From Otis tarda (taxonomy: Eukaryota; Chordata; Aves; Otidiformes; Otididae): a stretch of DNA of 64,000 nucleotides. The translations under genes and the position numbers were made by a program. Below are positions 41,041 through 53,580 of the stretch, one piece after another. Location of the stretch: positions 64,284,987 through 64,348,986 of the forward strand of contig CM048557.1 in NCBI GenBank assembly GCA_026413225.1. The letters run 5' to 3'. The notes beneath the pieces were generated by a model. That model made no database searches, was not told the DNA's origin, and saw nothing but the letters and a program-made list of their open reading frames with translations. Every line of letters starts with the position of its first letter. The stretch's first letter is position 1.

Positions 41041-41057
41041 AAAAAAAAAAAAAAAAA
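41041..41057. repeat. A17 homopolymer
   Basis: Seventeen consecutive A follow GCCACGT and precede GTGG. No element body is recognised beside them. Confidence 0.9.
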
Positions 41058-41480
41058 GTGGTTTAGAGAAAAACCTTCCCAGAAAAAGTCAGTGACTTCA
41101 GCACAAGCATATACAATTTATAGGAAAATCTTTGATTAAATAAGTTCTTGCTTAGCCAGTCGCAAAAGTTCCCAAGTTTACATGCACATCTACCACCATT
41201 TAGGAACTTATACCTCAGATCTAGCAGTAAACTTTCATAATTGCTTTTCCTTTCTTAAAGAATTGAATGGAGAAAATAAGCATCAAATCTGATGACTAAT
41301 CTGAATGTATTGTAGCAGTTAAGCCCATGCTAAAGGAGGATCAAGTACAGAGAGGATCATGAGTTTATGCATCTCAAAAATAACCTACCCATTTACAAGC
41401 CATCATTACCTTGGCCACAGACTTCAACAGGACTTCTGGGTTTTTCACCATATTTTGAATTGTTGCTTTGCCTGTATTCT

Positions 41481-41790
41481 TTAGTTAGGATGAGATCTCT
41501 GAGTCAGCTAAAAAAGAAAGAATGAAAGAAAATGTGAGTTTCAGCTCTCTGTAAATCTGATTGTTGAATATTCTCAGCTGATTACTTTACCCCCTGGCCT
41601 AATCTGACTAATTTGACTCAATTGAACAGTAATTGGATTGTTCTCTATAGCTGTGGATCAATGCCACAGCATTGTGCTATTGATAATACAGTAAAAGCCT
41701 ATTAAATCCATGGCCTTGTTGTGGAGAACAGTACTTTTTAAACAGATATTTTCTTCTATTATTAATGCTAATGCTGGGTTTTTTTCTTAC
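41481..41790. promoter_or_regulatory. Candidate conserved non-coding element (enhancer-like)
   Basis: This AT-rich, non-repetitive block has a dense set of motif-like words: an E-box CAGCTG at 41575-41580, GATTA, TAATCTG, CAGTAATTGGATTG and TATTAAT. It also has three nested dyads between 41650 and 41683: GCTGTGG with CCACAGC, CAATGC with GCATTG, and ATCAAT with ATTGAT. Such composition is typical of vertebrate enhancers near developmental genes. The call is an inference from motif texture only; no cross-species comparison was available, and the target gene is unknown. Confidence 0.3.
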
Positions 41791-41930
41791 TTAAATCACT
41801 GTAAGGTCATTAGAAATATTTAGCAAGCTGCAGCAGAGTGAAAGAGCAGAAACCAGGCAATGGTTTCCTTCCAGGGAACAATTTTAGAAAACACTTCTAA
41901 AGTTTATCTACTGAAGAGTTTCAAAGATAT

Positions 41931-41990
41931 TTTATAGCCTTTGCTTGGAATACTTGTGTTTTTATATCCTTTGCCTGGAAAACTTGATTT
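41931..41990. repeat. Two-copy tandem duplication, 30-bp unit
   Basis: Positions 41931-41960 and 41961-41990 are adjacent copies starting TTTATAGCCTTTGC and TTTATATCCTTTGC. They match at 25 of 30 positions. No further copies flank them. This is a small old tandem duplication. Confidence 0.85.
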
Positions 41991-44900
41991 ACACAATTGC
42001 ACCACAAAATTTTTCCAGTTTCTTAAAAGACCAATGAAAATTACAGAAGACAGAACAGGCCTCCACAGCTTTAACTCCAGCTTTTTCTTTGCTATTTACC
42101 AAGAAAACAGGGTCTTCCCTGAGCACTCTACAGCATGCAGCCACATCTAGAGGCTAAATTATATCCCAGGTGCTACTGGAGAGCTTTCTATAACAAAGGA
42201 GGAGAAACTGACTTTCTCAAATGAAGTTTACTGTTGACTTCTCTATGGCCACCAGTTGCAGAGTTCAGTTGCACTGCTGAGCATTGTCCTCATCAGGGTG
42301 GGATGGGCAGGAGTGCTCTCTACTCACATGGGTGAAGGCGGAGAACCCATTGAGAAGACAAGCTGGAGCTCAAGTCAGAGTCACAACTCAGAGTGATGTT
42401 TCACAGCCCACATTTAGCAGACAACCCAGAGGATAAATCACTCATGGCCTTACCACTCTTAACCCACAGGCTGCGTCTCCTTAGAAAGATGCAAAAGTGC
42501 TCAGAAATGGGTCTGAAGAACATGCTCAGCTCACAGCTGTACTTGGCCCTGAGAAGGCAACATTAATTCTGGCAAAAGAGTTCTCAAATACAGGTAATTT
42601 GAATCGGAAAGAGATATCTGTAAGACCACAGATGGCCTGCCATAGCCTTTGTCACAAAGTTTTTTCTAAGTTAACCTAGAAAGACTCTAATGTTTTATCA
42701 TTTTCAAGAGCCACCTCAAGGCAAACATGCCTGGGTTCATTTCATGGTTGAGAAGAGTTTGCCTCATAATAAATGAGAACTTCAAGCCCTCCTGCATCAC
42801 CTGAGATGAAAACCACCTCCTCTCTGAACTTCCCTTGACTCCTGTTAGCTTGCTGTGGCAGCCTGGGAAACCAGGATTTATCCCTCCAGGCACTGCCACC
42901 CTCTCTGTACAGGACAGTAACACAAAGCATGGGGGAAATGCTTTGTTCTTGGCTTGAGGTGGTCGGTTTTGCATTTCCCCTTGTCAGTGAGATGTGATCT
43001 AAGCAAACACATCTGGAGCTGGCAGTGAACTATATAATCAAACTTTGGCATAGCTTGTTTAAACCTTACACCTGTTCCAAAACCAGGGACTCTAAAACCC
43101 TGCCTGAGATAATTAATTAGATGATTATTCACACACAGAGCTTAATCCCAAACCCACAGAGACCTGTGGGAGTTTACTAACTAACGACCTGCAAGTTGCT
43201 ACCCAGAGACTCCCCAAAGATTAATTATGTGCCAGACCTGCTCACATTATAGGCCTGATTTACAACACTGTTTGGTATTAAGCTTGCCCAACTCTTTCTA
43301 TTATTCCATTTAAGATTAATTGTTTGTGCTGAAATGTTCATACAGTTGCTTCAGGGAGCATTTTTTGAGAGAATTTAAAGCCAAATAGGTTAGTGGCTTC
43401 CAAGCGAAAAAAAAAAAGAAAATAAAAAAAAAAACAGGAAGATATTGGCTTGGACCTTGGTACCAGATCTGGAAGAGAAAAAGGGATTTTTAAGCTTTTG
43501 AAAACCTCTAGCACACCCATGCTGTGGGATGTCAGCAAGTAGAAGGGCTACAATTCACCAACAGCCTGTTCTTTCCTTCACCACATGAAGATCCACACTT
43601 GTCATTTTTTGGCATTCCAGCTTCTAAAATACCGAAGGACTCTGTTCTCAGCACCCATGGAAGATGAGACTTTCCCTGCCATTTCAACTGTGGGCAGTTC
43701 CAGGTCTGGATGGGAGCGATGGACCTCTCATTCGCAACATGTCCTATGGGCCTGGGCATGCTGGAGGAAGAAGCAGCACCTCGTCCTCTTTCAAAGGCAG
43801 AAGTGGCAAGACATGGGTGGGAAAAAGTGAGGGATTAAGTGCAAAGAGACAAGTTACAGACAGGGATACAAACTAATTAGGAAACAGGAAGACTGAAACC
43901 AGGAGGTAGAGAAGATGAGGAATGAACTGCAGAGAGAGGCAGGAGATCAGATGGGATATGAAGGGACTCAACATCTTTAAATCAAGAACCCAGAAATCCA
44001 AATATCTCAAACCATTTTGCTGTTTGTTATTATATATGAATGTGCAAAAGAGTTAGCTTCAGTATTTGCCTTGTAGTCCCTTCTTCTAGTCTCTCTATTC
44101 AGAAAGTCTTATTTTGTCAGTTGCTGTCCTCTTCCATCTGTGGAAGAGTGAGGATCTTCAACAGAAGACAGACAAGCAGATGGTTCATGCTTGTATCCAT
44201 GCCCCACGTAAGTCCTGTCCTTCTGCTGGCATAGTGTGGCAGAAAAGGAGGCAAAGTTGCCTATGAAGGCCAAAGCAACCCACAAGTCAATGCCACCAAA
44301 TGTCACACAGAAGAGGAAGGAATTAAGTCAGGGAGATGATCTGGAGCTATGAGCCTCCTCTACATGAGTTAGCTTCTGGGTGCATAAACCACTGGAAGAG
44401 CCTTCATTAGAGACTTTTTGAGGGAGCTCAACTTCCCGACTAGCCTTAGTTGGGTCAGTACACCAGGAGCAAGATCAAGGCATTTTCTGGTTTGTAACAG
44501 GTATTTGAGCATGGCAGAATGGGTCCATAGTCCAGCGGTTTCTGTTTCAGGCTGTGCTTGGCTTAGGTCCACCAGCTGGTGCATTAAATAGTTGCAGAGG
44601 GAGAAGAGTCCAAGCTGTTACAGCAATCCATTAGGTTGAGACTTGTAAGCAAGTGTTGCCGTGAGGCTACTTGGAAAGGTAAGATAGCATCTCTAGAACA
44701 GAGCCTGTTTCACTGGTAATGTGGATTACAGACTGTGTTGCAGGCATCTATTGCTGAGAAGTTATGAGTCTGCAGTAGGGAGCAGTCTGAAAAGCCAGAC
44801 ATATATGTCAGGGATTTCCCTAATAATAGAGTTACTCATCAAAACAGCACAAAGGAACCAAGCTGAATATCTTCTCCCAGCAAGGAAAAAAAAAAAAAGA

Positions 44901-47900
44901 AAAACAAAGAGGTAGTGAGCATACATAGGTGCAAAACTGTGGCTTCATGAAAGCATGATCCAGTTTCTGAGGGATCTGGATTTCATCAGGCCTCTGCTGC
45001 GCTCTTTAACCACAGCTGCCACCTCTGAAGAGCTAAGGAAGATGGGGGCAGGACATTCAGGAGACAGACCAGTGTCTTGTTCCCAAACAAGTCATCATCC
45101 ATCTACGGTGCAAGGCAAAGGTAAAGATCTCCCTGCAGAAGACCATTTAGTCTGTGAGCAGTATTCCTTCTGTACAGCAGGGTCATATTGAGTCTGCATC
45201 CTGCCACCAGCCACAGAAGGTGCAAGCCAAAGTACTGAAATGAATAAACAGAAAATGTTAGAGCTGTGGTTATTCCTGCAGTCTACATCAGATACAGCAG
45301 GCAAGTATAAGGAAGGACCCTAAATTCGTTTGATCTTCAGCCTAAACTGATCACAAACTCCTTTGGTCAGGAAGGAAATGCGCTGCAGCATCACTCACTC
45401 AAGTGTTTTACATTTTGTGACATCATTTTTTTGACCTCTATTAGGGGCAGGTCACAGGACTGGGCGGACTGTCTTCATCCAGCAACAGAATCCCACACAG
45501 ACATCAAGTCAGCAAATTAGAAACTGGATTGGGGGGAATCTGGCTCTGCTGGATTGTCTCACTGACAGCCTCCCTGACTTCAAAGCTCACATCTGTCTCG
45601 TGAGGTGGGGAACGGTTTCTAACTTTAGTTGACCCAAATTACTTCCAGCCTTCCTCCGCAGCACACGGCAACACTGAATCTTTGTATCGTGCCTTTGATC
45701 GTTGCACCTCTGAAATAAACCGTCCTGCGTGTCTCTGCAAAGAAAGCTTTACAGGCAAAGGCATTTAGGTGGAGCCCATTGCTGGTTCAGCTGTCCTGAA
45801 CACAGTTATTCTCCAATTTGGAGTGCCAGCAGGATGGACCTGAGCACAGAAACAGGCTTTAGCCACAAGATGAGGAGGTTTTGTGGATTCCTGCCATGTC
45901 TAAGAGCAGTTCCTCAGCTAAGGGGAAGAGTCTTGCTCTGGTTTTCCATAAGGTGGTCCTGTAGGTAGAAGAAACAAGCTTTCCTGAAGCCTTTGTTCAG
46001 AAAAAAGAAAAAAAAGATGTAAAGACCTACAGCCTGCCTCAGCCCCTGACTAACCTTTAACTTCATCAGGGACAGGAGACCAGGCCATTCTTCTTTTGTA
46101 TCGTAAAATCTTGCCCATTCTTCCTTGTCACTTATCCCCTCAACAAACATGAACACTCTGTAAATGCTGAACTAAGATAAAGTTACATATGACAGAGATG
46201 CTTAGAATTAGAGAATTCACGTTGGAAGTCAGAATTTTAATGACTGATGTTTTTTCTCTCAAATCAACTTCTAGTCTATGCTGCAGTTGTGTCCCTGCTG
46301 GGCAGGGTGAATGTAGTTTTTGTCCTTCAGTACTGGGATGGTTTTTGGTCATCATTTATACTTACAACTCTGCTGACTTAGCTGCAATGGTAGGAAAAAA
46401 AAAAAAGGTAAAATTCTCAAGGAAACTTGGGACTTTCACTTCTGTTATTTCAAAGAAAAGTTAAACTCGTGTGAAAAAATACAGCATCCCAAAAAAAAGG
46501 GATAAGGCCATTTTTAAACACCAGAAAATAGCAAAACTCAGGCTTTTGCCTATTCATAGATGTGACCCTTCTAAAAAGTGAGAAAAGGGAGAAGAGGAGG
46601 TTTTTTTGTTTAAAAAAAAATTTAAACCCTTAAACAGCAGGATATTATGTACCTGCTATTAAGCTCCATCTGTCCCCAACCCTACAGGCAAGTAAGAAGC
46701 CAAGATAACCTTTTTTTGGGGGGAAAAAAAAAAAAAAAAGAAAAGGCTGATTTTAGCAGAAGCTGTAGAAGCAAAATTTGTTTGAACTGTTTCTGCAGAT
46801 CTTTTCGTCGTGCACTTGCGATTTTCAAAACTATTTTAAAACAGGGTGGTAAATGTGTTAAATAGGTCGTTCTCTGTGTCCAGCACAGAGATAAGAGGCT
46901 GTTTATAACTCCAACTGCAGAACTTTGGCTCTTGAGCTCAACTGGTAACTGCTTACACGGCAGGTCCCCAGTGCTTGCCCAGAAGGCAAATGTTACAGTC
47001 GGAGAAAATAAATAAATCTGACTGCTTTCGTGTTTAGCCTTGCTCCAGCGCACCAGTACTTCTATATATGGCAGCCCTGGAGCTCTGGTACACAGACACC
47101 ACAAGATGAGCTGGAGAAGCAGTCCGGAAAAGTTAAAGCATTGGGAAAGGAGACAAAGTGGATGGTTTTGCAAGAATCAGCTGGGAGAAAGTTGGTGACA
47201 TTTCTGCCAAAGAGGACTTGGGTCCTGCAGCTGCTTGCAGAAGTGACACGCAGTGACACTGTTTGTTTGGCTCAAAAAGGAGAAGCTGCAGGAGATACCC
47301 AAGAGACACATGAAGCAACATCAGCATTGATCCGGCACTGCCTAGACCAGGATAAAACTGAAGACGAGAGCTGTGTAACGCGTAGCATGGGTGCAAACTG
47401 GGGTAGGCACAGCCTTGGTGTGCACCAAGGAAAGAATTCTGGCCTATGCGTGTGATGGAGGAGCTGGCAGAGTGTAAGCAAGCACCACCTGAGTCTGCCT
47501 CCCCTTTTCCTTGAGGAGATGGACCTCCATGGCTGGTATCACAGCCCGGGCTGTAGCATGTTGAAGACTTCAGGTGTCCCAAGGTTCCAGAATTTGTTTT
47601 TCTGTATGGTTTGTTAATATATAAGAGAGAGTCAGAAGGTAAAACACTGACCCCTTGACAAGCGGGCAATGTGTCCAGTCTAATCTCTCCAGGCAGCTGG
47701 ATGTCTCTGCCGGTGTCCCTACAAGTGTCAGCACCAGCAGAGCAGAGATGGTCAGAGCTTTAGCACCCTGTCAAGACGCCAAAAAAGCAAGGCTGGAGCT
47801 TCTCCAGTGCAAGTGGTAATTCAATACAATTAAAAGTAGGTAAATGCCTGTTAGCCTGCGTTTTCCCCAGAGCAGCGGCTCTGTATGAGCCGGAGTGAGC

Positions 47901-48134
47901 AAAGGACGCCTTTCCAAGACCCACGGCCAGCCCGTTGAGAAACAGATTTTTACAGCTGCAGTTTCTGCAGTCTAGTGAGGATAAGAAGAGCCTGCTAACA
48001 TGTAAAAGATAATACACAAATAAAGGCTGTAAAACTCTTCTGTCTGCTGGGGATGGACCAACAGGCTTAAAATGCAGCAAGGTCTAATTCAGATCTCCCT
48101 TAGGGATGGCTTTCAAATGCTGCGTAGAACGAAA
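41991..48134. other. Repeat-poor unique DNA, candidate conserved blocks
   Basis: No exon or transposable element is recognised. Positions 43080-43330 are AT-rich with ATAATTAATTAGATGATTATT and two GATTAATT words and may be conserved. A-rich tracts lie at 43407-43434, 44886-44898, 46395-46406 and 46711-46739. Between 46.7 and 47.7 kb long frames overlap on both strands (163 and 178 codons minus, 141 plus). Their mutual overlap and odd composition argue that the area is simply stop-poor. Confidence 0.5.
46711..46739. repeat. T7-G6-A16 compound homopolymer tract
   Basis: Seven T, six G and sixteen A follow one another without interruption. The T and A ends could pair around the G-run. This is low-complexity sequence that is likely to be unstable in length. 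Confidence 0.9.
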
Positions 48135-48280
48135 CACCGGAATACACCACCTGGAGAAGGCAGCGGAGCCTCCATCTTCTGTAGAACACCATAAGCAAGG
48201 AGCCAAATAATGTCAAACCCAGGATAAGGAATTAAATTAGATATGTAGGGTCCCATCCAGCCCTTGAGAGCCATATTTCA
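48135..48280 (+). mobile_element. Ancient CR1-type LINE 3' fragment (weak)
   Basis: The order of words matches the end of an old CR1. A 'gcagcggagcctccatcttctgtagaa' block compares with the usual 'gtggtggagtctccatccttggaggt'. AGGAATTAAATTAGATATGT and GGTCCCATCCAGCCCTTGAG follow; compare 'actagatgac..ggtcccttccagccct'. There is no octamer tail and no coding remnant. Divergence is high, so the assignment is tentative and the ends are approximate. Confidence 0.4.
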
Positions 48281-51200
48281 CAAAAGCCCAAAGCCACATT
48301 TCAGCAGCGTCTACTATCCTGAATAAGGGCTTTTACAACCCCTGGGGACTGCTCGTGTCTCTAAGTTATACTAAAGCCTCAAGAAGACTGTAACTGCGAC
48401 TTGTAAAGAGAGGATTATAAAAGAAGGGCTCTGTTTTCTCTTCCGTTGTGCCTCCCAGGTGCACTATTTAAAACCACTGCCCTAAGTCCAGGGCTGGCCA
48501 TGAGGAATCCACGACCCCCAAGGCTTTGCAAATCTCTAACACTTTGTCATAGTTGGTAGCATTTTACAGTAGACCAGTAGTGCATCAGCCCCTCTGCGGA
48601 CTATACTGCACCTTGTCTGCCATTCAAGAGGTAATTCTTCATTAGGATGTATTGCAGAAAGGGTTTAAACACCTCTCTGATTGCACACGAATTAGCTAAA
48701 CCACTACCTACCTCCTTTGTGGGCCAGTTGTACCCGGGGGAAGGACAGAGTCCAGGAAGCTGTGCCGCACCACAGCTCTGAAAGCAACACGACACCTGGT
48801 CCAGAAATATCTCATTTTATGGATAAATGCAGTTAGAGATGTGGGAGTTATCAGGGAGCACGGGCAGAAATACTTCAGACACGGAAACTAAAAAGTTCCG
48901 GCTGACAGCTGAAATGAGCTTGTGAGACATGTTTTGGAGAAGCAGGAGACCAAAGGATATGGTGACTGAGTAGGAACAAGGAATTAGATCAATAAATCCT
49001 CTCGTCACATGCAGCCTTGCCCGGCATAAAAATATTACCAGAAAAAAAACAAAAGTAAGGCGTGTGGGTGGTGAGTGCTGTTCCTGGTCTTCACATTTCT
49101 GCTGTTTGTCTGCCCTTTTGTTCCTGCTTTTGGGCACAGCAAGAGAAGTGTGGAAACAAATCAAGAATCAGTCGTACGCAGGAGGAGCAAAATCTGAGAC
49201 AGCAGCTAACGGGAAGCAGAACATATGTTTACTGTCATCTTCCTCCCCGCATTTGAAAAGCCACCTTACTTCCAAGGGGGAGAAAAATCCTTTTGCAAGT
49301 CTCTTGGAAGAGAGGAGAGCACCTCATCAGCCGGGTGCTGGCTCAGCTCTCAGCGGTGGCTCATTTTCCTTCATCTGCACCGCCCTCCCCAGCGCACTGA
49401 TGGAGCCTGTGATTAATTCAGCTCTTTACTTGAGTTTAATGCTGTTCCACAGTCATTTTGTGGAAGTCATTTCTCACCGGTGGCAGAAAGCATCACATCT
49501 TGCATGCGTTTCCGTGGGCTGTTATTTCAGATTGATAGCTCGTACTGGCGCCTCTCGCAAAAATGTCCCTTCCGCCATCCGTGGGCAGGGGATGGGTCAG
49601 TCCCCATGGTACAGAAGGGCCAAGAGCCCATCAGAGGGATGGGACTGGCCCAGGCTGTTGCAGGGATGCAGGGCAGCATTGTCCCCGGAGGCCAGACCAC
49701 ATGAACCAGACCATGGCTTGAAAATACAAACCAACCTGCACAGCACTGCCAGGGAGAGAGAGGGGAGAGAAAGGAGGAATGAAGAAGAGAGGTAATGAAT
49801 TTTTGCTTCTGACACCCTCATTTAAGCACAAAAGCAGCTATGTAATCTCTTTATCCCACAACCAAACCTTATCAATAACCTTGATTTTAGCCGATAGAGG
49901 TGACTTCTCCTACCCAAATATAGTACATTCATCTAATTCGATTGCACAGCCACCTTACTGGGAGACCATAGGGTTGTTCATATCTGGAACTAGACCCAAC
50001 TGGAATTCATTACAGGCTGCAGGACAAGGGAGATTAAAACTGGACCATGCACAAACTACAAGCAAATGACAAATTGCAGGTCTAGGGCTCCTGTGTATAA
50101 CACAGCACTAGACACACATCCCAAAGGAAGGAGCACTTTTATGCACTTAATGCCTTCACCAAAAATATAATAAACAGACCCTGTAGGTTTCTACCACTTA
50201 ATTCTCTGGTTTGTTTCATTTTTTTCCCAAAAAGCTTGCTTGGCCCCAAGCCAAAGTTATCTGTGGAATTTATTACCACAGTGGTTCCTCAGGTCTGACG
50301 GCAGCACTGAGAAACAGAAGTGTACAGCCATAAAGCACTTCAAAAGTAGGCAAGTATTACATTATTTTTAAAAAAAAAAATCAAACTTGTAATATTGCAT
50401 ATTAAGATGAGGGTCACCCTGCTCATTACCACACACAAAAGTCATCTTGGAGAAGAATTTACTCAGATGAATGATAGGAGGCAATCTTTCCCAAATGTTT
50501 TCTCCTGCCTTCTCCAAAGAGAACAAAGGATTCACTTTTCAGAAGAGTAGTTTTCACTTTGTGTCCTGGGTACTGTTGGCTCCTGGACAGTCTCCCTTAG
50601 CAGCTACACAGCATGGGCACTGCCACAGTCATGTCTGTGTGAGATCAGAGCAGAAAGTACCAGGAGCATTCAGCATCATCAGGATAAAACAAACTTTCAC
50701 ACCTGGAAATTTGCCTCCAGTGACGGTTTCAGCTGGGATATGAGCAACCAGGTCATCCTTTCGCTGATGCAGGAAGACTTCATGGCACAAGTTTCTGATA
50801 AAGTTTTTTTTCTACAGTCTGAGATTTGATAGGTAGTTAAAAGATTTTCAGAGAAAGCAAGGATGTAAAATTAAAACAGGAAGAAAAAAAAAAATGCCTT
50901 GACCTAACAAATTAATAAGAATGTATGAGAGAAAAAAAATACTTAATGAGTTGTTAGGGGACATTTTGTTTTGCAAAACATTCTTGGCCACATGCTAACT
51001 GTGACATGTCACAGCCTACACCTTTGCTTGTTACTAATGTTTGACCTCAGTTGCTCACCAGGAAGATGCAAGGTACTCTCATTAGAAGGACTGTCACTAA
51101 GAAATCAGAGCTTGCTAATTAATATAAATCACCAAAACAGACAATGGGTTAGTAGTGTAGACAGTAATAGTTATACATTTATTTCTGAAGCATCCCTCTT

Positions 51201-53229
51201 TCACCTCATAGTCTGTATTACTCTTATGATCTCCAGAAAGCAAACTCCCTATTTTACTGATCCTTTCAGAAAGGTGAAGCATGCCTGACTTCCTACTGCT
51301 CAATCTGCAACTGTACGCATTCCTTTCCCCTCAAAAAGCAATCACAGTGGCCAGACCCACAGCTCTACTCTTGGCTTCATTTGTTCTCTTCATATTTCTG
51401 GTTCTTGTTATTCAGTCCTTGACCTCTCCTTAATTTGGATCTTGAAAAATAAGTTGGCAGACACAGATTGTCTGAAGGATTTTATGCCTCACAAAGAAAG
51501 TTTGAGAGTCTATCTTCTTTTTTTTTCAGAGGAAGGTAGGGCTGCTACTAGGAGAAAAGAGGGTTTGCCTGTTACGTTCTTGATATAGTCATTAAAAATC
51601 TTGGAGCTTTGCTCTTACTATGTTTGATAAAAGATAAACAGGAATATAAACCAGTAACTAACTGGGATGAAAAAGAAACTACTGGTAATAAGAGGGTACA
51701 TGATACACTCCCTTGCACTCTTAGACAATGTCAAGAGCATAACTAGACATGTGCCATACATATATGTATGCTATGGACCACCATAATTCTTACTGCACAG
51801 GGCAATATCTTGGTTTTGCTTCCTCCTTGCATTTCTCCTTCATCCTCAGGAATGAGATAGCCAGTAGCAAATCAATCTGCACAAACTCACTCGTGTGACA
51901 AGTCACCATTAAACCAGTTTCTGGTCTTCATTTGCTCCTGCATTCCCCACCACCAGCCCCAATCCCCATCCCACTACACACACTTCAAGTCTGCATTGCA
52001 TTAGTGGAACTTTGCTTCAGAAAAACCAACCAGCATGCCTTAATGGCCTCTTGAAGTCATCTGAGTTTTACCCACAGGAGGTTTTCAAAGTGGGTATTTT
52101 CTTGTGTGGGCATGTTCTGGACAGCATTAGTATAACACAGGGCATTGCAGGAGGAGCAGATCCAGCTCCTGCATCAGGGATCAGGAAAGATTTTAAGCAT
52201 CAGTGTGAGGGCGGATCATCTCATCAGTTGTAGCACTGTAAATATTAATCTAATGTTGATTTAACAGCTATTTCTCCTGTTCTTGCTCTGCAGTAACAGC
52301 TCCCAGCATTGGTGACACACTTTCTAAAGTTCGTATTACAGGGACAGGGTAAGGTTTTCTAGGCTTGAGATTTCTTGATTAACGCTGATCCCTAACACCT
52401 CAGCTGTCTCCCAGAGCCCTGCGCTGGCTGCGAGACAAGGCATTCGGGACTTGCAGGATCTGCTGAGCTCCAGCACTCTCAAGGTGCAGGGGAGTGGATT
52501 ACAGACAACAGCTTGAGCATCACTCAAGGGAACAACGCAGGCTATTCCTCCTGCCTGTTTTCTTTCCTGGGTTGTTCACCTTTAGTTCTTTTATTTTTTT
52601 GTTTTGTTTTTCTTTTAATATGTGGTATTTTTAATACACTTGGGATGAGGGGAAAAAATAGTTATCTTACCTGTGGAGAATTTCATGTCAGAGTTAGAGA
52701 TGCTGTTTTCTTACCACAAGTAAGGCGATGAGAAACCAGTACTATCCCCAAGGGGGAACCAGTGTAACCTTCTGTCTAATGACTTCTGCCCTGTAGCTAT
52801 CACACTGGCTCTTGCAGTAGACAGACTGAGCATTAGGCTTTCTTGAGTTCAAAGCTGAACTTACTGACTCACTGGCCCCTGCCAGCAGGCATGTTTACCT
52901 TTATCTTCTTCCTCCGTTGTGACCTGAAATTAATGAGAACAGCTAATATTCTGGTCTTGATGAAGGGATCTGCACCCCTAGCCGACATACCTGTCTCCTG
53001 GCATCAAAGGGTGATATATCCAGAATGAATTTTGTATCTTAGTGCCCAAACCACTGAAACAAACATAAAAAGGCAAGAGTCAAAAAACTGGATAAAAAAA
53101 GACTTCACTCTGTATTGGCCAAGAAATCTTTAATGCTTCATGTCATGCTTTAGAAAATCACTTTAGCCTAAGACTCACTTAGTGATTACAGTCCCATTTT
53201 AGCCTGAGATACCCAAGTGAAGCTCTGAT
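48281..53229. other. Unique non-coding DNA, no gene recognised
   Basis: The longest non-repeat frame of the window lies here (49064-49795, plus, 243 codons). It shows no family motif, no clear start context and an ordinary mixed composition, so I do not call it a gene. Positions 49390-49500 contain TGATTAATTCAG and a GTTTAATGCTGTT stretch that could be conserved. A 16-bp perfect palindrome lies at 51755-51770. No mobile element is recognised with confidence. Confidence 0.5.
51755..51770. repeat. Perfect 16-bp palindrome
   Basis: CATACATATATGTATG is identical to its own reverse complement, with 8-bp half-sites and no spacer. It is made of alternating pyrimidine-purine steps. It is short enough to occur by chance in AT-rich DNA. 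Confidence 0.9.
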
Positions 53230-53580
53230 GGAAGGTTTAGAAAAGGCCTTTTAGCCACAGACAGGGAGATCAATCTGTTTAGTCTCAGAAGGGAGAGAGT
53301 GGGAGGCAACTTGATTACATCGTCTTCACATGGGGAAGATAACAGGCACTTGAAAGGGGTTCTTAATCTAAGAGAGAGGCTTAACAAAATGGTCATGGCT
53401 AGAAGATGAGTCCAAACTAGTTCCATTTAGAAATGAGACACTTTAAAAAAAAAAGTAATTTTAATAAAAAGCTACCTATTTAAATGTTTGTGACCATTGG
53501 GACAGTCTAGTTGGACAGAGTCTTCACACCAAGACTGGATGCTTTCTGGGAGGTGTCCTGCAGTCACTCCTTTTGGAGCC
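53230..53580 (+). mobile_element. Ancient CR1-superfamily LINE fragment
   Basis: Successive blocks follow the C-terminal ORF2 of old amniote CR1 elements. They read AATCTGTTTAGTCTCAGAAG, then 'caacttgattacatcgtcttcacatggggaagat', 'ggttcttaatctaagagagaggcttaacaaaatgg', 'catttagaaatgagacac', a diverged 'taattttaataa' block, GTGACCATTGGGACAGTCTA and AAGACTGGATGCTTTCTGGG. Several indels break any frame, and a poly(A) stretch interrupts it near 53442. It lacks the avian octamer tail and is much older than the CR1 copies at 3211 and 57859. It survives as a fossil of about 350 bp in the forward direction. Confidence 0.7.

Larger units (their letters stand above)
25891..41480. other. Long repeat-poor desert, no gene recognised
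   Basis: Almost 16 kb hold no transposable element that I can recognise and no exon chain. Longer frames exist (27472-27900 at 142 codons, 31280-31678 at 132, 40095-40478 at 127), but they overlap others on both strands and look like chance. A minus-strand frame at 30338-30496 has a strong start context and a donor-like end; it is treated as a finding, not a gene. A-runs lie at 33735-33746, 39087-39104 (A18) and 41041-41057 (A17). Positions 29540-29960 contain several sharp homeobox-like cores and may be conserved. Confidence 0.5.

Noticed and set aside
46682..47669. Overlapping 141-178-codon frames on both strands
   Set aside because: Three mutually overlapping frames on opposite strands indicate a stop-poor stretch, and none carries a recognisable domain.
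49064..49795. 243-codon plus-strand open frame, the longest outside repeats
   Set aside because: No family motif or start context; other frames on both strands overlap it; composition looks like GC-richer unique DNA. Chance is the simplest reading, though a codon-substitution test across birds could overturn this.
50240..50345. Possible old LINE words (TGTGGAATTTATTACCACAG)
   Set aside because: The match is limited to one word of about 20 bases; flanking order does not follow a LINE 3' end.
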